NCBI GenBank assembly: GCA_964574335.1
Contig: CAZNNH010000012.1
Span: forward strand, 8,394 to 72,393
Direction of reading: 5' to 3'
DNA from: CAZNNH01 sp964574335
GTDB lineage: Bacteria > Acidobacteriota > Vicinamibacteria > Fen-336
Length of the DNA: 64,000 bases
In this document: piece after piece, positions 8,431 to 17,165 of the stretch
Position numbering within the stretch: the first letter of the stretch is position 1
Layout of the letters: each line of letters starts with the position of its first letter
Position numbers and translations under genes: made by a program
The notes under the pieces: generated by a model
Told to the model about the DNA's origin: nothing
Seen by the model: the letters and a program-made list of their open reading frames with translations, nothing else
Database searches by the model: none

Positions 8431-8817
8431 ATGAGTCACCCAGGTCGACGCCGGTTCATCGGGAATGCCGCGGTCTTCGGAGGCTGCCTGGCGGTGTGCG
8501 GCCTCAAGCCGCGTCCCACCAGGGCAGGGTCTGTCGAGGGAGGGGCGGAGGAGGACGAGTTCCGCTGGACGGCCTTCTGCTGCCAGCGCTGCGACACCTG
8601 TCGGGCCTACCTCGACAAGGAGTGCCCCTCCTGCAAGGCCCACCCCTCGGCCGGAGAGTGCCGGGTCAAACGCTGCGCCGTCGAGCGAGAGGTCGCCACC
8701 TGCGCCCACTGCGAGGACTTCCCCACCTGCCCGCAGCCGGGCTTCAAGGAGCATCCCGAGGTGAAGGCGCTGGCCGAGGAGCTGCGCAAGAAGCTCCAGG
8801 AGGCGCGTTCGTCCTGA
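8431..8817 (+). CDS. DUF3795 cysteine-rich protein with twin-arginine signal
   Basis: A 128-residue protein with a Tat-type leader (PGRRRFIGNAAVFGG) and a cysteine-rich body: CCQRCDTC, CPSC, CRVKRCAVE and CAHCEDFPTC. The spacing matches the DUF3795 pattern, a presumed metal-binding module whose function is not established. Tat export usually implies cofactor or metal loading before transport, which fits a metal or Fe-S cluster. It is followed 160 bp later by a second Tat DUF3795 protein, so the two look like a paired system. Confidence 0.75.
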   Translation: MSHPGRRRFIGNAAVFGGCLAVCGLKPRPTRAGSVEGGAEEDEFRWTAFCCQRCDTCRAYLDKECPSCKAHPSAGECRVKRCAVEREVATCAHCEDFPTCPQPGFKEHPEVKALAEELRKKLQEARSS

Positions 8818-8977
8818 TCTGACCTTGGCCCCGTCGGCGCCGCTCAGACCCCGACGAACTCAGGGGACCGGACCAGCCGGCGGTCGGGCCCGTATCCTCG
8901 GCCACTGTGCCGGGAACCTCGACCGGGGGGATTTGTGTGCCGGGCACGGCCGCCGGCACCTCACGAGGAGGCAAGAC

Positions 8978-9460
8978 ATGACCACCGAGAACCCGACACG
9001 CCGGCAGTTCCTGCAGGTGGGGGGCGCTTGTGGAGTGTGCGCCGTCTGTGGGGGGCTGGCCGCTGGCCCGCGGCGGGCCCTGGCCGCCGAGACGGGCGAG
9101 TACGACTTCGAGAAGCTGACCTACTGCTGCTTCGAGTGCGACCCGAAGAAGTGCCCGACGCTCAAGGCCACGCTCGAGAACGACCTCGAGTACAAGAAGA
9201 AGACGGCCGTCGAGTGGTCGGAGAGGTACGAGCGCGAGGTCTCTGCCGACGAGGTCTTCTGCTACGGCTGCCGGGTCCCCGACGACAAGATGAGCCTGCT
9301 CGTGAAGCGATGCGACGTGCGGCAGTGCGTCCTCGACAAGGGCCTGGTCTCGTGCGCTCACTGCCCCGACCTGGTCACCTGCCAGCGGGAGCTGTGGACC
9401 AGCTTCCCCGACTTCCGCAAGCACGTCCTGGGCATCCAGGAGAAGGTCCTGGCCGGGTAG
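8978..9460 (+). CDS. Second DUF3795-type protein with twin-arginine signal
   Basis: ATG 8978 follows GAGGAGG. The 160-residue protein starts TRRQFLQVGGACGVCAVCGG, a Tat leader unusually rich in cysteine, followed by a DUF3795-like body with YCCFECDPKKC, FCYGC, CDVRQC and CAHCPDLVTC. It carries a longer charged insertion between the first and second cysteine groups than the neighbour at 8431-8817. Both probably bind metal outside the cytoplasm. The cysteines within the leader itself, if real, would be removed on processing or could make it a lipoprotein-like anchor; I cannot decide. Confidence 0.7.
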   Translation: MTTENPTRRQFLQVGGACGVCAVCGGLAAGPRRALAAETGEYDFEKLTYCCFECDPKKCPTLKATLENDLEYKKKTAVEWSERYEREVSADEVFCYGCRVPDDKMSLLVKRCDVRQCVLDKGLVSCAHCPDLVTCQRELWTSFPDFRKHVLGIQEKVLAG

Positions 9461-9538
9461 GCCCGCCCCCGCATCGGGATTGACAGGCCCCGGGGGCTCG
9501 CGTAGCGTCCCTCCGCGAGACAAGCGAAAGGAGGGGGC

Positions 9539-11236
9539 GTGAGCAACCGGTCCTTGTTCCTGCTGGCTCTGACGGCCGTCCTGCTGCACAGCGCCACACC
9601 GGCGCAGGCGGAGCCGGCCGGCCCCAACGCCGTGTTCGAGTGGTTCGAGTACGTGGGGCAGGACGAGCAGCCCGCCGTGACCCCGGGCCACTACCGGAAT
9701 CCGATCCTGGGGGGCTTCTATCCCGATCCCAGCCTGTGCCGCGTGGGCGAGGACTACTACCTGGTCACGTCGTCCTTCGCCTACTACCCGGGCGTGCCGA
9801 TCTTCCACAGCCGCGATCTCGTCCACTGGCGCCAGATCGGCCACGTGCTGACCCGGCCCTCACAGCTCGAGATGCGGGGCCTGCGGGTGTCGGAGGGGAT
9901 CTTCGCCCCGACGATCCGCTTCCACGACGGCGTCTTCTACATGATCACCACGCTGGTGGGCGGCGGCGGCAACTTCTACGTCACCGCCAAGGACCCGGCC
10001 GGGCCGTGGTCGGAGCCGGTCTGGCTCCGCGAGATCGACGGCATCGATCCCTCCTTCTTCTTCGACGACGACGGGCGCGCCTACGTCGTCAACAACGGTC
10101 CCCCTCCCGAAGCCCCCCGCTACTCGGGCCACCGTGCGCTGTGGCTCCAGGAGCTCGACCTGGCTGCCGGGCGGCTGGTCGGACCGCGCCGGGTGATCGT
10201 CGACGGCGGCGTCGACATCTCCAAGCACCCGATCTGGATCGAGGGGCCGCACCTGTTCCGGAGAGGGGGGTGGTACGTCCTGATCGCGGCCGAGGGCGGC
10301 ACCGCCGAGGACCACTCCGAGGTCGTCTTCCGGAGCCGGGCGGTCTTCGGACCCTACACGCCCTGGGAGCACAACCCGATGCTCACCCAGCGCACCCTGG
10401 ATGCCGACCGCCCTCACCCCGTCACCTCCACCGGCCATGCCGACTTCGTCGAGACGCCCGCGGGGGCCTGGTGGAGCGTCTTCCTCGGGTGCCGTCCTTA
10501 CCAGGGGAGGCTCTACAACACCGGCCGGGAGACGTTCCTGCTGCCCGTGACCTGGACCGACGACGAGTGGCCGACGATCCTGGCGCCGGGCCAGCCGGTC
10601 CCGCTGGTGGCCCCTTCCCCGGACCTACCGGTCGTGCCGGCGCCCCCGATGACGGGCAGCTTCACCTGGCGTGAAGGGTTCGACCAAGAGACGCTGGGGT
10701 TTGCCTGGAACTCGCTGCGGGGGCCCGCCGACGGCTGGCACCGCGTGGACCCGGAGGCCGGGGGCCTGGTGCTCGAGGCCCGTCCCGTGGCCCTGACCAG
10801 TCGGGACGTCCCGTCGTTCCTCGGCCGCCGACAGCAGCACGCCACGTTCACGGTCACCACGGCGCTTCGCGCTCCCCACGGAGAGGGCTGGTCGGCGGGC
10901 CTGGTCGCCTTCCAGAACGAGACCTTCCACCTCTACCTGGGAGTGCGTCCGGTGGAAGCGGGCCTCGAGGTCTTCCTGGAGCGGGTGGCCGACCGTCGTC
11001 CGGAGGCCCGGCCGGAGACGATCGCGCGCGCCGCCGTGGCGGGGCCGCTGCCGGCGACCGTGCTCCTGAAGATCGAGGGCCGGGGTCGGGCCTACTCCTT
11101 CTCCTTCGCCACGCGACCGGGCGAGTGGACGTCGCTCAGCGACGGCGAGGACGGCTCGATCCTCAGCACCGCCACCGCCGGGGGCTTCGTCGGGACCTAC
11201 CTCGGCCTCCACGCCCGGACCGAGCCGTCGGAGTAG
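9539..11236 (+). CDS. GH43-family glycoside hydrolase (beta-xylosidase/arabinofuranosidase-like)
   Basis: GTG 9539 follows AAAGGAGGGGG. After a signal peptide (cleavage near AQA-E, residue 25) comes the five-bladed GH43 domain with the catalytic set visible: the general base D63 in YPDPS, the pKa-modulating D170 in GIDPSFFFDD, and the acid E235 in IEGPHLF. The C-terminal region from about residue 375 is beta-sandwich-like (GFDQETLGFAWNSLRGP), as in the GH43_C2/concanavalin-like module. This architecture is that of exported beta-xylosidases or arabinofuranosidases acting on plant hemicellulose. Normal length for the family (565 residues). It stands alone and converges on the glycosyltransferase operon, 29 bp apart. 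Confidence 0.88.
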   Translation: MSNRSLFLLALTAVLLHSATPAQAEPAGPNAVFEWFEYVGQDEQPAVTPGHYRNPILGGFYPDPSLCRVGEDYYLVTSSFAYYPGVPIFHSRDLVHWRQIGHVLTRPSQLEMRGLRVSEGIFAPTIRFHDGVFYMITTLVGGGGNFYVTAKDPAGPWSEPVWLREIDGIDPSFFFDDDGRAYVVNNGPPPEAPRYSGHRALWLQELDLAAGRLVGPRRVIVDGGVDISKHPIWIEGPHLFRRGGWYVLIAAEGGTAEDHSEVVFRSRAVFGPYTPWEHNPMLTQRTLDADRPHPVTSTGHADFVETPAGAWWSVFLGCRPYQGRLYNTGRETFLLPVTWTDDEWPTILAPGQPVPLVAPSPDLPVVPAPPMTGSFTWREGFDQETLGFAWNSLRGPADGWHRVDPEAGGLVLEARPVALTSRDVPSFLGRRQQHATFTVTTALRAPHGEGWSAGLVAFQNETFHLYLGVRPVEAGLEVFLERVADRRPEARPETIARAAVAGPLPATVLLKIEGRGRAYSFSFATRPGEWTSLSDGEDGSILSTATAGGFVGTYLGLHARTEPSE

Positions 11237-11265
11237 CCGCCGGCCGGGCGGAGCGCGCCTTCCGC

Positions 11266-12312
11266 TCAGCCGCGGAGCGCCTCGTGCAACTCCGCCTCCA
11301 GGCGCCGCGCGCTCCTGGCGATCGAGTAGCGCCGGGCGGTCCGGAGCCCTGCGGCAGAGAGGCGTCGCCGAAGGTCGCCGTCGACCAGGAGCTCGCGGAT
11401 CCGTCGGGCCATCTCGTGCACGCTGCCGCATGCGACGACCAGGGCGTTGTGGCGGTCGCGGGCGTATTCCGGGACCGCGCCGACTGGCGTGGTCACCACC
11501 GGACACCCGCAGGCCATCGCCTCGAGCGGCGGCAGCGCGAAGCCCTCCCGGCGGCTCGGGTAGAGGAGCAGCGTCGAGGTGGAGTAGAGGCGTCGCAGCT
11601 CGGCGTCGTCCGGGTGATAGCGAAACCCGGCCCATTCCGGCACGGATCGCGGCGCCACGGTCCCGCACAGCCGAACGGCGAGCGACGGCATCCGCTCCCG
11701 GACCAGGGCCAGGGCCGCCAGGCCATCCTCCGCCCCCTTGCGAGGGTCGGGATGGTAGAGCATGAGGACGCTCTGCGTTTGCGGAGCGCCATCGGGGAAG
11801 AAGCGCTCGCCGTCCACACCGCACGGCACCACGCCGTGGACCCGGCAGCCCGGCTCACGCCGTAGCTCCTCGACGGCTTGGCGCGAGAGGGTGATTCGGT
11901 GGAGCGGCAGGCGGTAGCAGCGCCGGACTCCGTCTTCGGGTCCCGTGCCGCCCTCGTGGTGCATGGCCAGGTGCACCTTGCGGCCCCGGGAGGGCTGAAG
12001 CCGGGCGACGTCGTGGGCGGTCGGCCAGGAGGTGGCGACCACCAGGTCGGCGCGGGGCAGGAAGGGGCTCCACACCAGTGGTACCCGTCGCAGCCGGCAC
12101 TCGAGGGGGAACCAGGGGACGCCGGCCGGCTGGCGCAGCCTCCGGCGGAGCTCCTCGAGCTGCTGCCGCCGGCTGAAGTGGAAGCGATACGGCCAGAGCG
12201 GGTAGACCACCGTCACGGCGTGTCCGGCTCGCCTGAGCCAGTTGGCGGCGTCCAGAACCATTCGGATGCCGCCGGTCAAGCTGACGAACGGGACAACGAA
12301 GCTGACTCGCAC
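11266..12312 (-). CDS. GT4-family glycosyltransferase
   Basis: The start is GTG 12312 with GGAGGAGAC before it, giving 348 residues that begin MRVSFVVPFVSLTGGIRMVL, the usual first strand and glycine loop of a GT-B enzyme. The C-terminal half has RREGFALPPLEAMACGCPVV, which carries the EGFALP...E motif of retaining GT4 transferases that bind the nucleotide-sugar. It overlaps the end of the upstream GT2-GT4 fusion gene by 37 bp, so it is the last gene of the three-gene operon. Acceptor and donor sugar are unknown. Confidence 0.82.
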   Translation of the reverse strand: MRVSFVVPFVSLTGGIRMVLDAANWLRRAGHAVTVVYPLWPYRFHFSRRQQLEELRRRLRQPAGVPWFPLECRLRRVPLVWSPFLPRADLVVATSWPTAHDVARLQPSRGRKVHLAMHHEGGTGPEDGVRRCYRLPLHRITLSRQAVEELRREPGCRVHGVVPCGVDGERFFPDGAPQTQSVLMLYHPDPRKGAEDGLAALALVRERMPSLAVRLCGTVAPRSVPEWAGFRYHPDDAELRRLYSTSTLLLYPSRREGFALPPLEAMACGCPVVTTPVGAVPEYARDRHNALVVACGSVHEMARRIRELLVDGDLRRRLSAAGLRTARRYSIARSARRLEAELHEALRG

Positions 12313-14699
12313 GTCTCCTCCGGGCGTGGGGGGGACAGGCCTGGCAGGGGAGGCAGCCGGCCCCATTCGGCCAGCAACGACGCCGCCCTCGAGCGGCAGC
12401 CTTCCCGGTAGGCGACGGCCGCCTCGGGTTCCATGCGGAGGACCGCCCGCAGGGCGCTGGCGATGGCGTCGGTGCAGTAGGGATCGAACGTGAACAGACC
12501 CTCCATGAGCCTCCTGGGCAACGAAGCCAGCGCCGCCGTCACCACCAGGGACGAGCAGCACATGGCCTCGATGACCGGCAGGCCGAAGCCCTCGTAGAGG
12601 CTGGGGTACACGACCGCGGACGCGAGGCGGTAGAGCGAGGGAAGGTGCTCGAACGGCACGCAGCCGATCCTCCGGATCATCGGGTAGGAATCGCTCTCCA
12701 CCAGGGCCCTGCCGAGACCCTCGTCCCACCCGTCCGGCCCCGCCAGGACCAGGAGCGGCACCTCGGCTTCAGTGCCAAGGACACGCTCGTAGGCCCTCAC
12801 CAGGCGGCGGAGGTTCTTCCTGGGTTCGAGGGTGCCGACGCAGAGCAGGTAGGGTTGCTCCAGGCCGTAGCGGGCGGGAACTCCAGCCATCACCTTCCCG
12901 GTGGAAAAAGCGGGATTGACGGGCACTGGCATCAGCCGCACGCTCTCGGGGTCGACCCGCAGCCGGTCGATGATGTCGCGACGGCTGTTCTTCGAGAGCG
13001 TCACGATCGTCTCCGCCCGCCGCTCCACGTAGTGGAGGTACTCCTCGAACTCGGCCACGTTGCCCGGTGTGTGCAGGTCGGGGTGGACGCGGGTGGTGAG
13101 GTCCGGCACCCACGCTACCTTTCGCGAGCGGGCATGCCGGAAGCGGCCCTGCCACACCACCAGCTCCACCGCCTCCTTGCCCTTGAAGGGCCGCCAGGGA
13201 GGCAGCCGGAGCTGCAGGAAGCGGAGCGCCCTTGCCAGCAGCGGGAGCCTGGCCCGTCCCAGCTCCGTGGCCAATCCCGCCAGGCCGGCGTCGGCGAGGA
13301 TCGCCGCCGCCGCCAGCCCGAGCGCGGCGCAGCACCCGAGGACGACGGGTGACGCAAGCCCGGCAGCGATCGACGCTGGCGCCGCGACGCCGCCCAGCGC
13401 CAGCGCCACCAGGCTGAAGCTCTGGAGCTGTCGGTGCTGGGCGGTCCAGTGCAGGCGGCCGATGCCGACCCGGTGCATCTGCAAGCGATCCGCCTCCACA
13501 CCGAGGCGTTCGGCAAGTGGGGCGCGGCCCGCCGCGGGCAGGGTCACGTGGACCCTCCAGTCCTCGTCACACCAGCACAGCAAGGCCCGGATCAGCTCCA
13601 CCAGCAGATTGAAGTAGCCGGCCGGAGGCTCGGCCAGTGGCGTGCCGTCGATCCAGATCTCGGGTGCGTCGGCGGGCCGGGTCCGCCGCCCGACGAGCAG
13701 CCGGCGCAGACGCTCCCAGGTCCAGCGCGCCCCATGCTCGCCCCAACGGCGAGCCGAGCACAGCGCCTGTTCGACGGCCCGGCCGAGCGTCCCTCGGGAT
13801 AGAGAGTGGCGGCACAGGTCGAGGACCCGGCCCGGCAGAAGGAGCATCCCAGCCGTGGCCCGCAACGACGCGATCGGCCGGTGTTGCCGCAACAGCTGTC
13901 GGGCGCAGGTCCGGTGTTGTCCCAGCAGGTAGTCGCCGACCGCCCGCCTCACCTCGGGAGGGTGACTCGGCCGCGCCCGGATCGGCCGCAGCAGCCGGAG
14001 CTGCTCGTCGAGCGCGACATCCGGGTGGCGCCGGGTGAACTGGCCGTCGTGGATCCGCCTTCGCACCAGCGGCAACGGCTGGCAGAAGAGCGCCGAGCGG
14101 CGCGCCACACGAAGCCACAGGTCGATGTCCTCGACGTAGTTGTAGCCCGGGTCGAAGCCGCCGGCGGCCGACAGGACGCTGGCCCTGGCGAAGACCGTCG
14201 AGGCCTCGATGAAGCAGCCACGCGTCAGCAGCTCGCGCCTGGCCCGTCCGGCTCTCAGATCGAGCGACTCGAGGTCGAAACGCTCGGAAAGGCGACCGAT
14301 GGGACGGCCCGAGCCGTCGACGTAGGCGCAGTCGGAGAAGGCCAGGCCGACCTCGGGGCGCTGTCGGAGGGCGCTCACCTGTAGCGCCAGCTTGTCCTCT
14401 TCCCAGCAGTCGTCGTGGTCGACGATCGCCACGTACTCGCCGCGGGCCTCCAGGAGGCTTCTGGCCCGGGCGTGGCCGAGGCCGCGGTGGGGCTGAGCGA
14501 CCAGCCGCAGGCGGCCGTCTCGGAAGCTCTCCCGGATCCTCTCCGCGCAGCCGTCCGTGGAGCCGTCGTCGACAAGCACCACCTCGAAGTCGGTGTAGGT
14601 CTGGCCCAGGACGCTCCGCAGCGTCTCCGCGACGTAGCGCGCGGAGTCAAACAGGCAGATCGTGACGCTGACAGAAGGATGTGGTTCGTCGGATGACAT
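12276..14699 (-). CDS. Two-domain glycosyltransferase, GT2 fused to GT4
   Basis: ATG 14699 follows GGGAGGAGCAGG. The 807-residue protein starts with a GT-A domain: VVLVDDGSTDG at 40-50 and the metal-binding DHDD at 94-97, typical of inverting GT2 enzymes. After a middle section with a hydrophobic stretch rich in Ala and Leu (near AALGLAAAAILADAGLAGLA), the C-terminal half is a GT-B/GT4 transferase with LCVGTLEPRKNLRRLVRAY and YEGFGLPVIEAM at about 702-713. Two catalytic domains in one chain could add two successive sugars to one glycan. It overlaps both neighbours (53 bp with the aminotransferase, 37 bp with the next transferase), so the genes are translationally coupled. Confidence 0.85.
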   Translation of the reverse strand: MSSDEPHPSVSVTICLFDSARYVAETLRSVLGQTYTDFEVVLVDDGSTDGCAERIRESFRDGRLRLVAQPHRGLGHARARSLLEARGEYVAIVDHDDCWEEDKLALQVSALRQRPEVGLAFSDCAYVDGSGRPIGRLSERFDLESLDLRAGRARRELLTRGCFIEASTVFARASVLSAAGGFDPGYNYVEDIDLWLRVARRSALFCQPLPLVRRRIHDGQFTRRHPDVALDEQLRLLRPIRARPSHPPEVRRAVGDYLLGQHRTCARQLLRQHRPIASLRATAGMLLLPGRVLDLCRHSLSRGTLGRAVEQALCSARRWGEHGARWTWERLRRLLVGRRTRPADAPEIWIDGTPLAEPPAGYFNLLVELIRALLCWCDEDWRVHVTLPAAGRAPLAERLGVEADRLQMHRVGIGRLHWTAQHRQLQSFSLVALALGGVAAPASIAAGLASPVVLGCCAALGLAAAAILADAGLAGLATELGRARLPLLARALRFLQLRLPPWRPFKGKEAVELVVWQGRFRHARSRKVAWVPDLTTRVHPDLHTPGNVAEFEEYLHYVERRAETIVTLSKNSRRDIIDRLRVDPESVRLMPVPVNPAFSTGKVMAGVPARYGLEQPYLLCVGTLEPRKNLRRLVRAYERVLGTEAEVPLLVLAGPDGWDEGLGRALVESDSYPMIRRIGCVPFEHLPSLYRLASAVVYPSLYEGFGLPVIEAMCCSSLVVTAALASLPRRLMEGLFTFDPYCTDAIASALRAVLRMEPEAAVAYREGCRSRAASLLAEWGRLPPLPGLSPPRPEETCESASLSRSSA

Positions 14700-15771
14700 G
14701 CTCGACCTGCTCCTCCCGCATCCCGGCGAAGAGCGGAAGCGACACCAGCTCGGCGCCGAGGCGCTCCGTGATCGGCAGCCGCCCGCCATACCGCGCGAAA
14801 GCCGGCTGCCGATGGTTTGGAGGGTAGAGGACTTGGGTCTCGATCCCGTGGGCCATCAGCGCCCTCATCAGAGCCGCGCGTCGATTCCTCCGGACCCGCA
14901 GCGTGTAGCAGAACGGCACCTCTTCGGCGAGATCGTGCATCGGCAGACGAAGCGCCGGCAGCCCACGGAAGGCTTCGTCGTATCGGCCGGCGACGTACCG
15001 ACGCTCCCGGACCAGCTCGCTCACCCGCTCGAGCTGCGCCAGGCCTACCGCGGCGTTGACGTCGCTCATGTGGTACCGGAAGCCGGCCTCCACGACCCGC
15101 ACTCGGCCCTTGTCGCTGCCGGCGCGCGGCCCCCGGATCCCGAGCCGGCGCATTCGCCGAATACGTTCCGCCCAGGCCTCACGGGCCGTGCACACGGCAC
15201 CACCCTCGCAGCAGGTCACGGCCTTGATCGGATCGAAGCTGAAGCAGGTCAGGTGCCCCCCGGCACCGACCCGGGTGCCGTCCCTCGCCGAGCCGAAGGC
15301 GTGGGCCGCATCCTCCACCACCACCAGCGAATGACGGCCGGCGAGATCCAGCAGCCGCCCCATCTCGGCCGGCCGCCCCGCGTAGTGCACGGGCACGATC
15401 GCCCGGGTGCGCGGGGTCAGACGCCGCTCCGCGTCCGAGACGTCCAGGGTCAGGTCGTCCTCTCGGCACTCGGCAAAGACGGGAGCGCCGCCCGCCGCCA
15501 GGACCGCCTGGACGGTCGCCGCGAAGGTGAGCGAAGGGACCACCACCTCACGCCCGCGAACCCCCACGGCCTCCAGGGCCAGGTGGAGCGCCGCCGTGCC
15601 CGAGCTGACCGCGACGCAAAGAGGTGCTCCGACGAGCTTCGCCACCGCGCGCTCGAATCTCTCGACAGCCGGTCCCATCCCCAGCCAGCCGCTGCGCAGC
15701 ACCTCCCCAACGGCCGCGACCTCCCTCGGCCCGATCGAAGGACGCGCCAGCGGCACGCTCCATCGCTGCAT
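14647..15771 (-). CDS. DegT/DnrJ/EryC1-family sugar aminotransferase
   Basis: ATG 15771 follows GGGAGGGAGG. The 374-residue protein has the full signature of PLP-dependent sugar aminotransferases: SGTAALHLAL (58-67), the aspartate pairing with the pyridine N in VVEDAAHAFG (D154), and the Schiff-base lysine K183 in FSFDPIKAVTCCEGG. These enzymes convert a nucleotide-4-keto- or 3-keto-sugar to an amino sugar. It is the first gene of the three-gene operon, so it probably supplies the donor or modified sugar for the two transferases. It fits a surface polysaccharide or glycoconjugate pathway. Confidence 0.88.
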   Translation of the reverse strand: MQRWSVPLARPSIGPREVAAVGEVLRSGWLGMGPAVERFERAVAKLVGAPLCVAVSSGTAALHLALEAVGVRGREVVVPSLTFAATVQAVLAAGGAPVFAECREDDLTLDVSDAERRLTPRTRAIVPVHYAGRPAEMGRLLDLAGRHSLVVVEDAAHAFGSARDGTRVGAGGHLTCFSFDPIKAVTCCEGGAVCTAREAWAERIRRMRRLGIRGPRAGSDKGRVRVVEAGFRYHMSDVNAAVGLAQLERVSELVRERRYVAGRYDEAFRGLPALRLPMHDLAEEVPFCYTLRVRRNRRAALMRALMAHGIETQVLYPPNHRQPAFARYGGRLPITERLGAELVSLPLFAGMREEQVEHVIRRTTSFCQRHDLPV

Positions 15772-16170
15772 CAAGCCTCCCTCCTGGCCCACGCCGAGCA
15801 ATCGGCGTACCAGGACGTCCGACCGGTCCCCCGCGCGGCTGGAGAAGTCGGGTGTTGCCAAGCCGTTCTGATCCCGTGGCTTCTCGCCGCACGCGTCTCG
15901 AGCCCGAGCCCCACCTCGGAGCATCAAGACCTGGCGTCCGTACGGCGGCGGGACGCTGTTCGGGGATCGAACGTTTCCGGCCCAGTCGCCTTCCCCCTGG
16001 AATGGCAACTGGGGGAGCCGCGAGGCCTCCTGCTCCTGGCCGTCGACGCGGCCGAGGCTGCGGCTCGGGTGGCAACCTCGCAGCCGGAGCCCTCTCCCGC
16101 CTTGGTGAGAGCCACGTCGCGGAGTATGCTCGGCGACGCGTTTCGATCTCGATGAACGAAGGAGGCTCTG
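15772..16170. other. Intergenic region between divergent genes, no gene seen
   Basis: About 400 bp separate the aminotransferase start (minus) from the DUF3617 start (plus). I see no convincing reading frame, RNA gene or known motif. A small inverted repeat around CCCCC ... GGGGG (near 15998-16016) is the only structure noticed. Promoters for both directions should lie here, but no clear -35/-10 pair stood out. Confidence 0.4.
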
Positions 16171-16605
16171 GTGAAGATCATTCCTGTCGTGTGCGCCCTG
16201 GCCGTGCTGGCGCTGGTGAGCGGTGCCCAGGCGGGCTCGGTCGACATGAACCCGGGTGAGTGGGAGATGACCACGACGGTGAAGATGGAGGGGATGCCGG
16301 GCATGCCGGGCGAGATGCCGCCCCACGTGATGAAGCGGTGCCTGACCGAAGAGGACATCGTTCCCAAGGACGAGGCCCAGCAGAAGGACTGCAAGGTCAC
16401 CGACCAGCGGGTGGACGGTGACCAGGTCTCGTGGAGCGTCGTCTGCGACGGGGAGCACATGAAGGGCACCGGGAGCGGAAGCGGCACCTGGGCCGGCGAC
16501 GCCTTCGAGGGTGCCTTCGACCTCAAGATGGACATGCCCGGTCAGGGCGAGGTCACCATGCACGCCACGATGAAGGGGAAGCGGCTCGGGGCCTGTCAGG
16601 AGTAG
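16171..16605 (+). CDS. DUF3617-family exported protein
   Basis: GTG 16171 follows GGAGGCTCTG. The 144-residue protein has a signal peptide (cleavage near GAQA-G), then MNPGEWEMTTTVKMEG, the typical DUF3617 beginning, with two conserved cysteine pairs (KRCLTEED, KDCKVTD, VVCDGEH). The last residues contain GACQE. The family is abundant in soil bacteria and has no established function; it is periplasmic and probably binds a ligand. A low-complexity run MEGMPGMPGEMPP is near residues 38-50. Confidence 0.8.
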   Translation: MKIIPVVCALAVLALVSGAQAGSVDMNPGEWEMTTTVKMEGMPGMPGEMPPHVMKRCLTEEDIVPKDEAQQKDCKVTDQRVDGDQVSWSVVCDGEHMKGTGSGSGTWAGDAFEGAFDLKMDMPGQGEVTMHATMKGKRLGACQE

Positions 16606-16618
16606 GCGCTCCGGCTCC

Positions 16619-16658
16619 GGGTGATCACCCCTCCTCGATCCTGCGCGGGAGGAGGTGG
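16619..16658. repeat. Palindrome plus hairpin after the DUF3617 gene
   Basis: GGGTGATCACCC at 16619-16630 is a perfect 12-bp palindrome, immediately followed by an inverted repeat with arms CCTCCTC and GAGGAGG. A stem-loop here, 14 bp after the stop, could act as a transcription terminator, though no T-run follows. An operator is the other possibility. Confidence 0.35.
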
Positions 16659-16748
16659 CTATGGTAGGCGTATGAGGCTTCTCCAGAAGCGTGGTGCGCG
16701 GCGTGGGGCATGGACTCGGTGTCCCTCCTGCATCCCGGGCGGTGGGCG

Positions 16749-17165
16749 ATGACCGCGCCGACCGGCGAGGGACTGCGCCACCTGGGCGGTGGGGTCGCCG
16801 TCTTCCCGATCGGGCTCGGCCGCATGGGGATGTCGGGGCCCCACGGACCCGCGGACGAAGGCGAGGGCGTCGCGACGATCCATGCCGCCCTCGACCAGGG
16901 TGTCAACCTCATCGACACCGGCGACTTCTACGGCTCGGGCCACAACGAGATGCTCATCGGCCGGGCCCTTCAGGGCGGGCGACGCGACCGAGTCCTCCTC
17001 TCCGTCAAGTTCGGGGCCCTGCGCAGCTCGGGTGGGTGTGCGCCGGTGGCTCGGAGCCCTCGCTACTGCACGACAACGCGGACCACGGCCGAGGAGATGG
17101 GGGCGTTGGGGAGACGCGCCTGGAAGCGGTGCTCGCCGGGGCTCAGCTTCCAGCGGGCCTCGTAG
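16749..17165 (+). pseudogene. Truncated aldo/keto reductase
   Basis: From ATG 16749 (or 16710) the frame encodes the first 94 or so residues of an aldo/keto reductase: FPIGLGRMGMSGPHG, then LDQGVNLIDTGDFYGSGHNE with the catalytic D and Y, and the lysine in LLSVKFGALR. Homology ends at about 17030, after which the frame continues with unrelated residues to a stop at 17165, inside the 3' end of pbpC. The remaining two thirds of the barrel are missing from the window. The active-site His and the NADPH-binding C-terminus are gone, so I call it a pseudogene created by a rearrangement, unless the assembly is chimeric here. Confidence 0.7.

Noticed and set aside
8744..9844. A long minus-strand frame across the DUF3795 genes
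   Set aside because: It opposes two genes with clear Tat signals, Shine-Dalgarno sites and family motifs; composition is repetitive and shows no domain.
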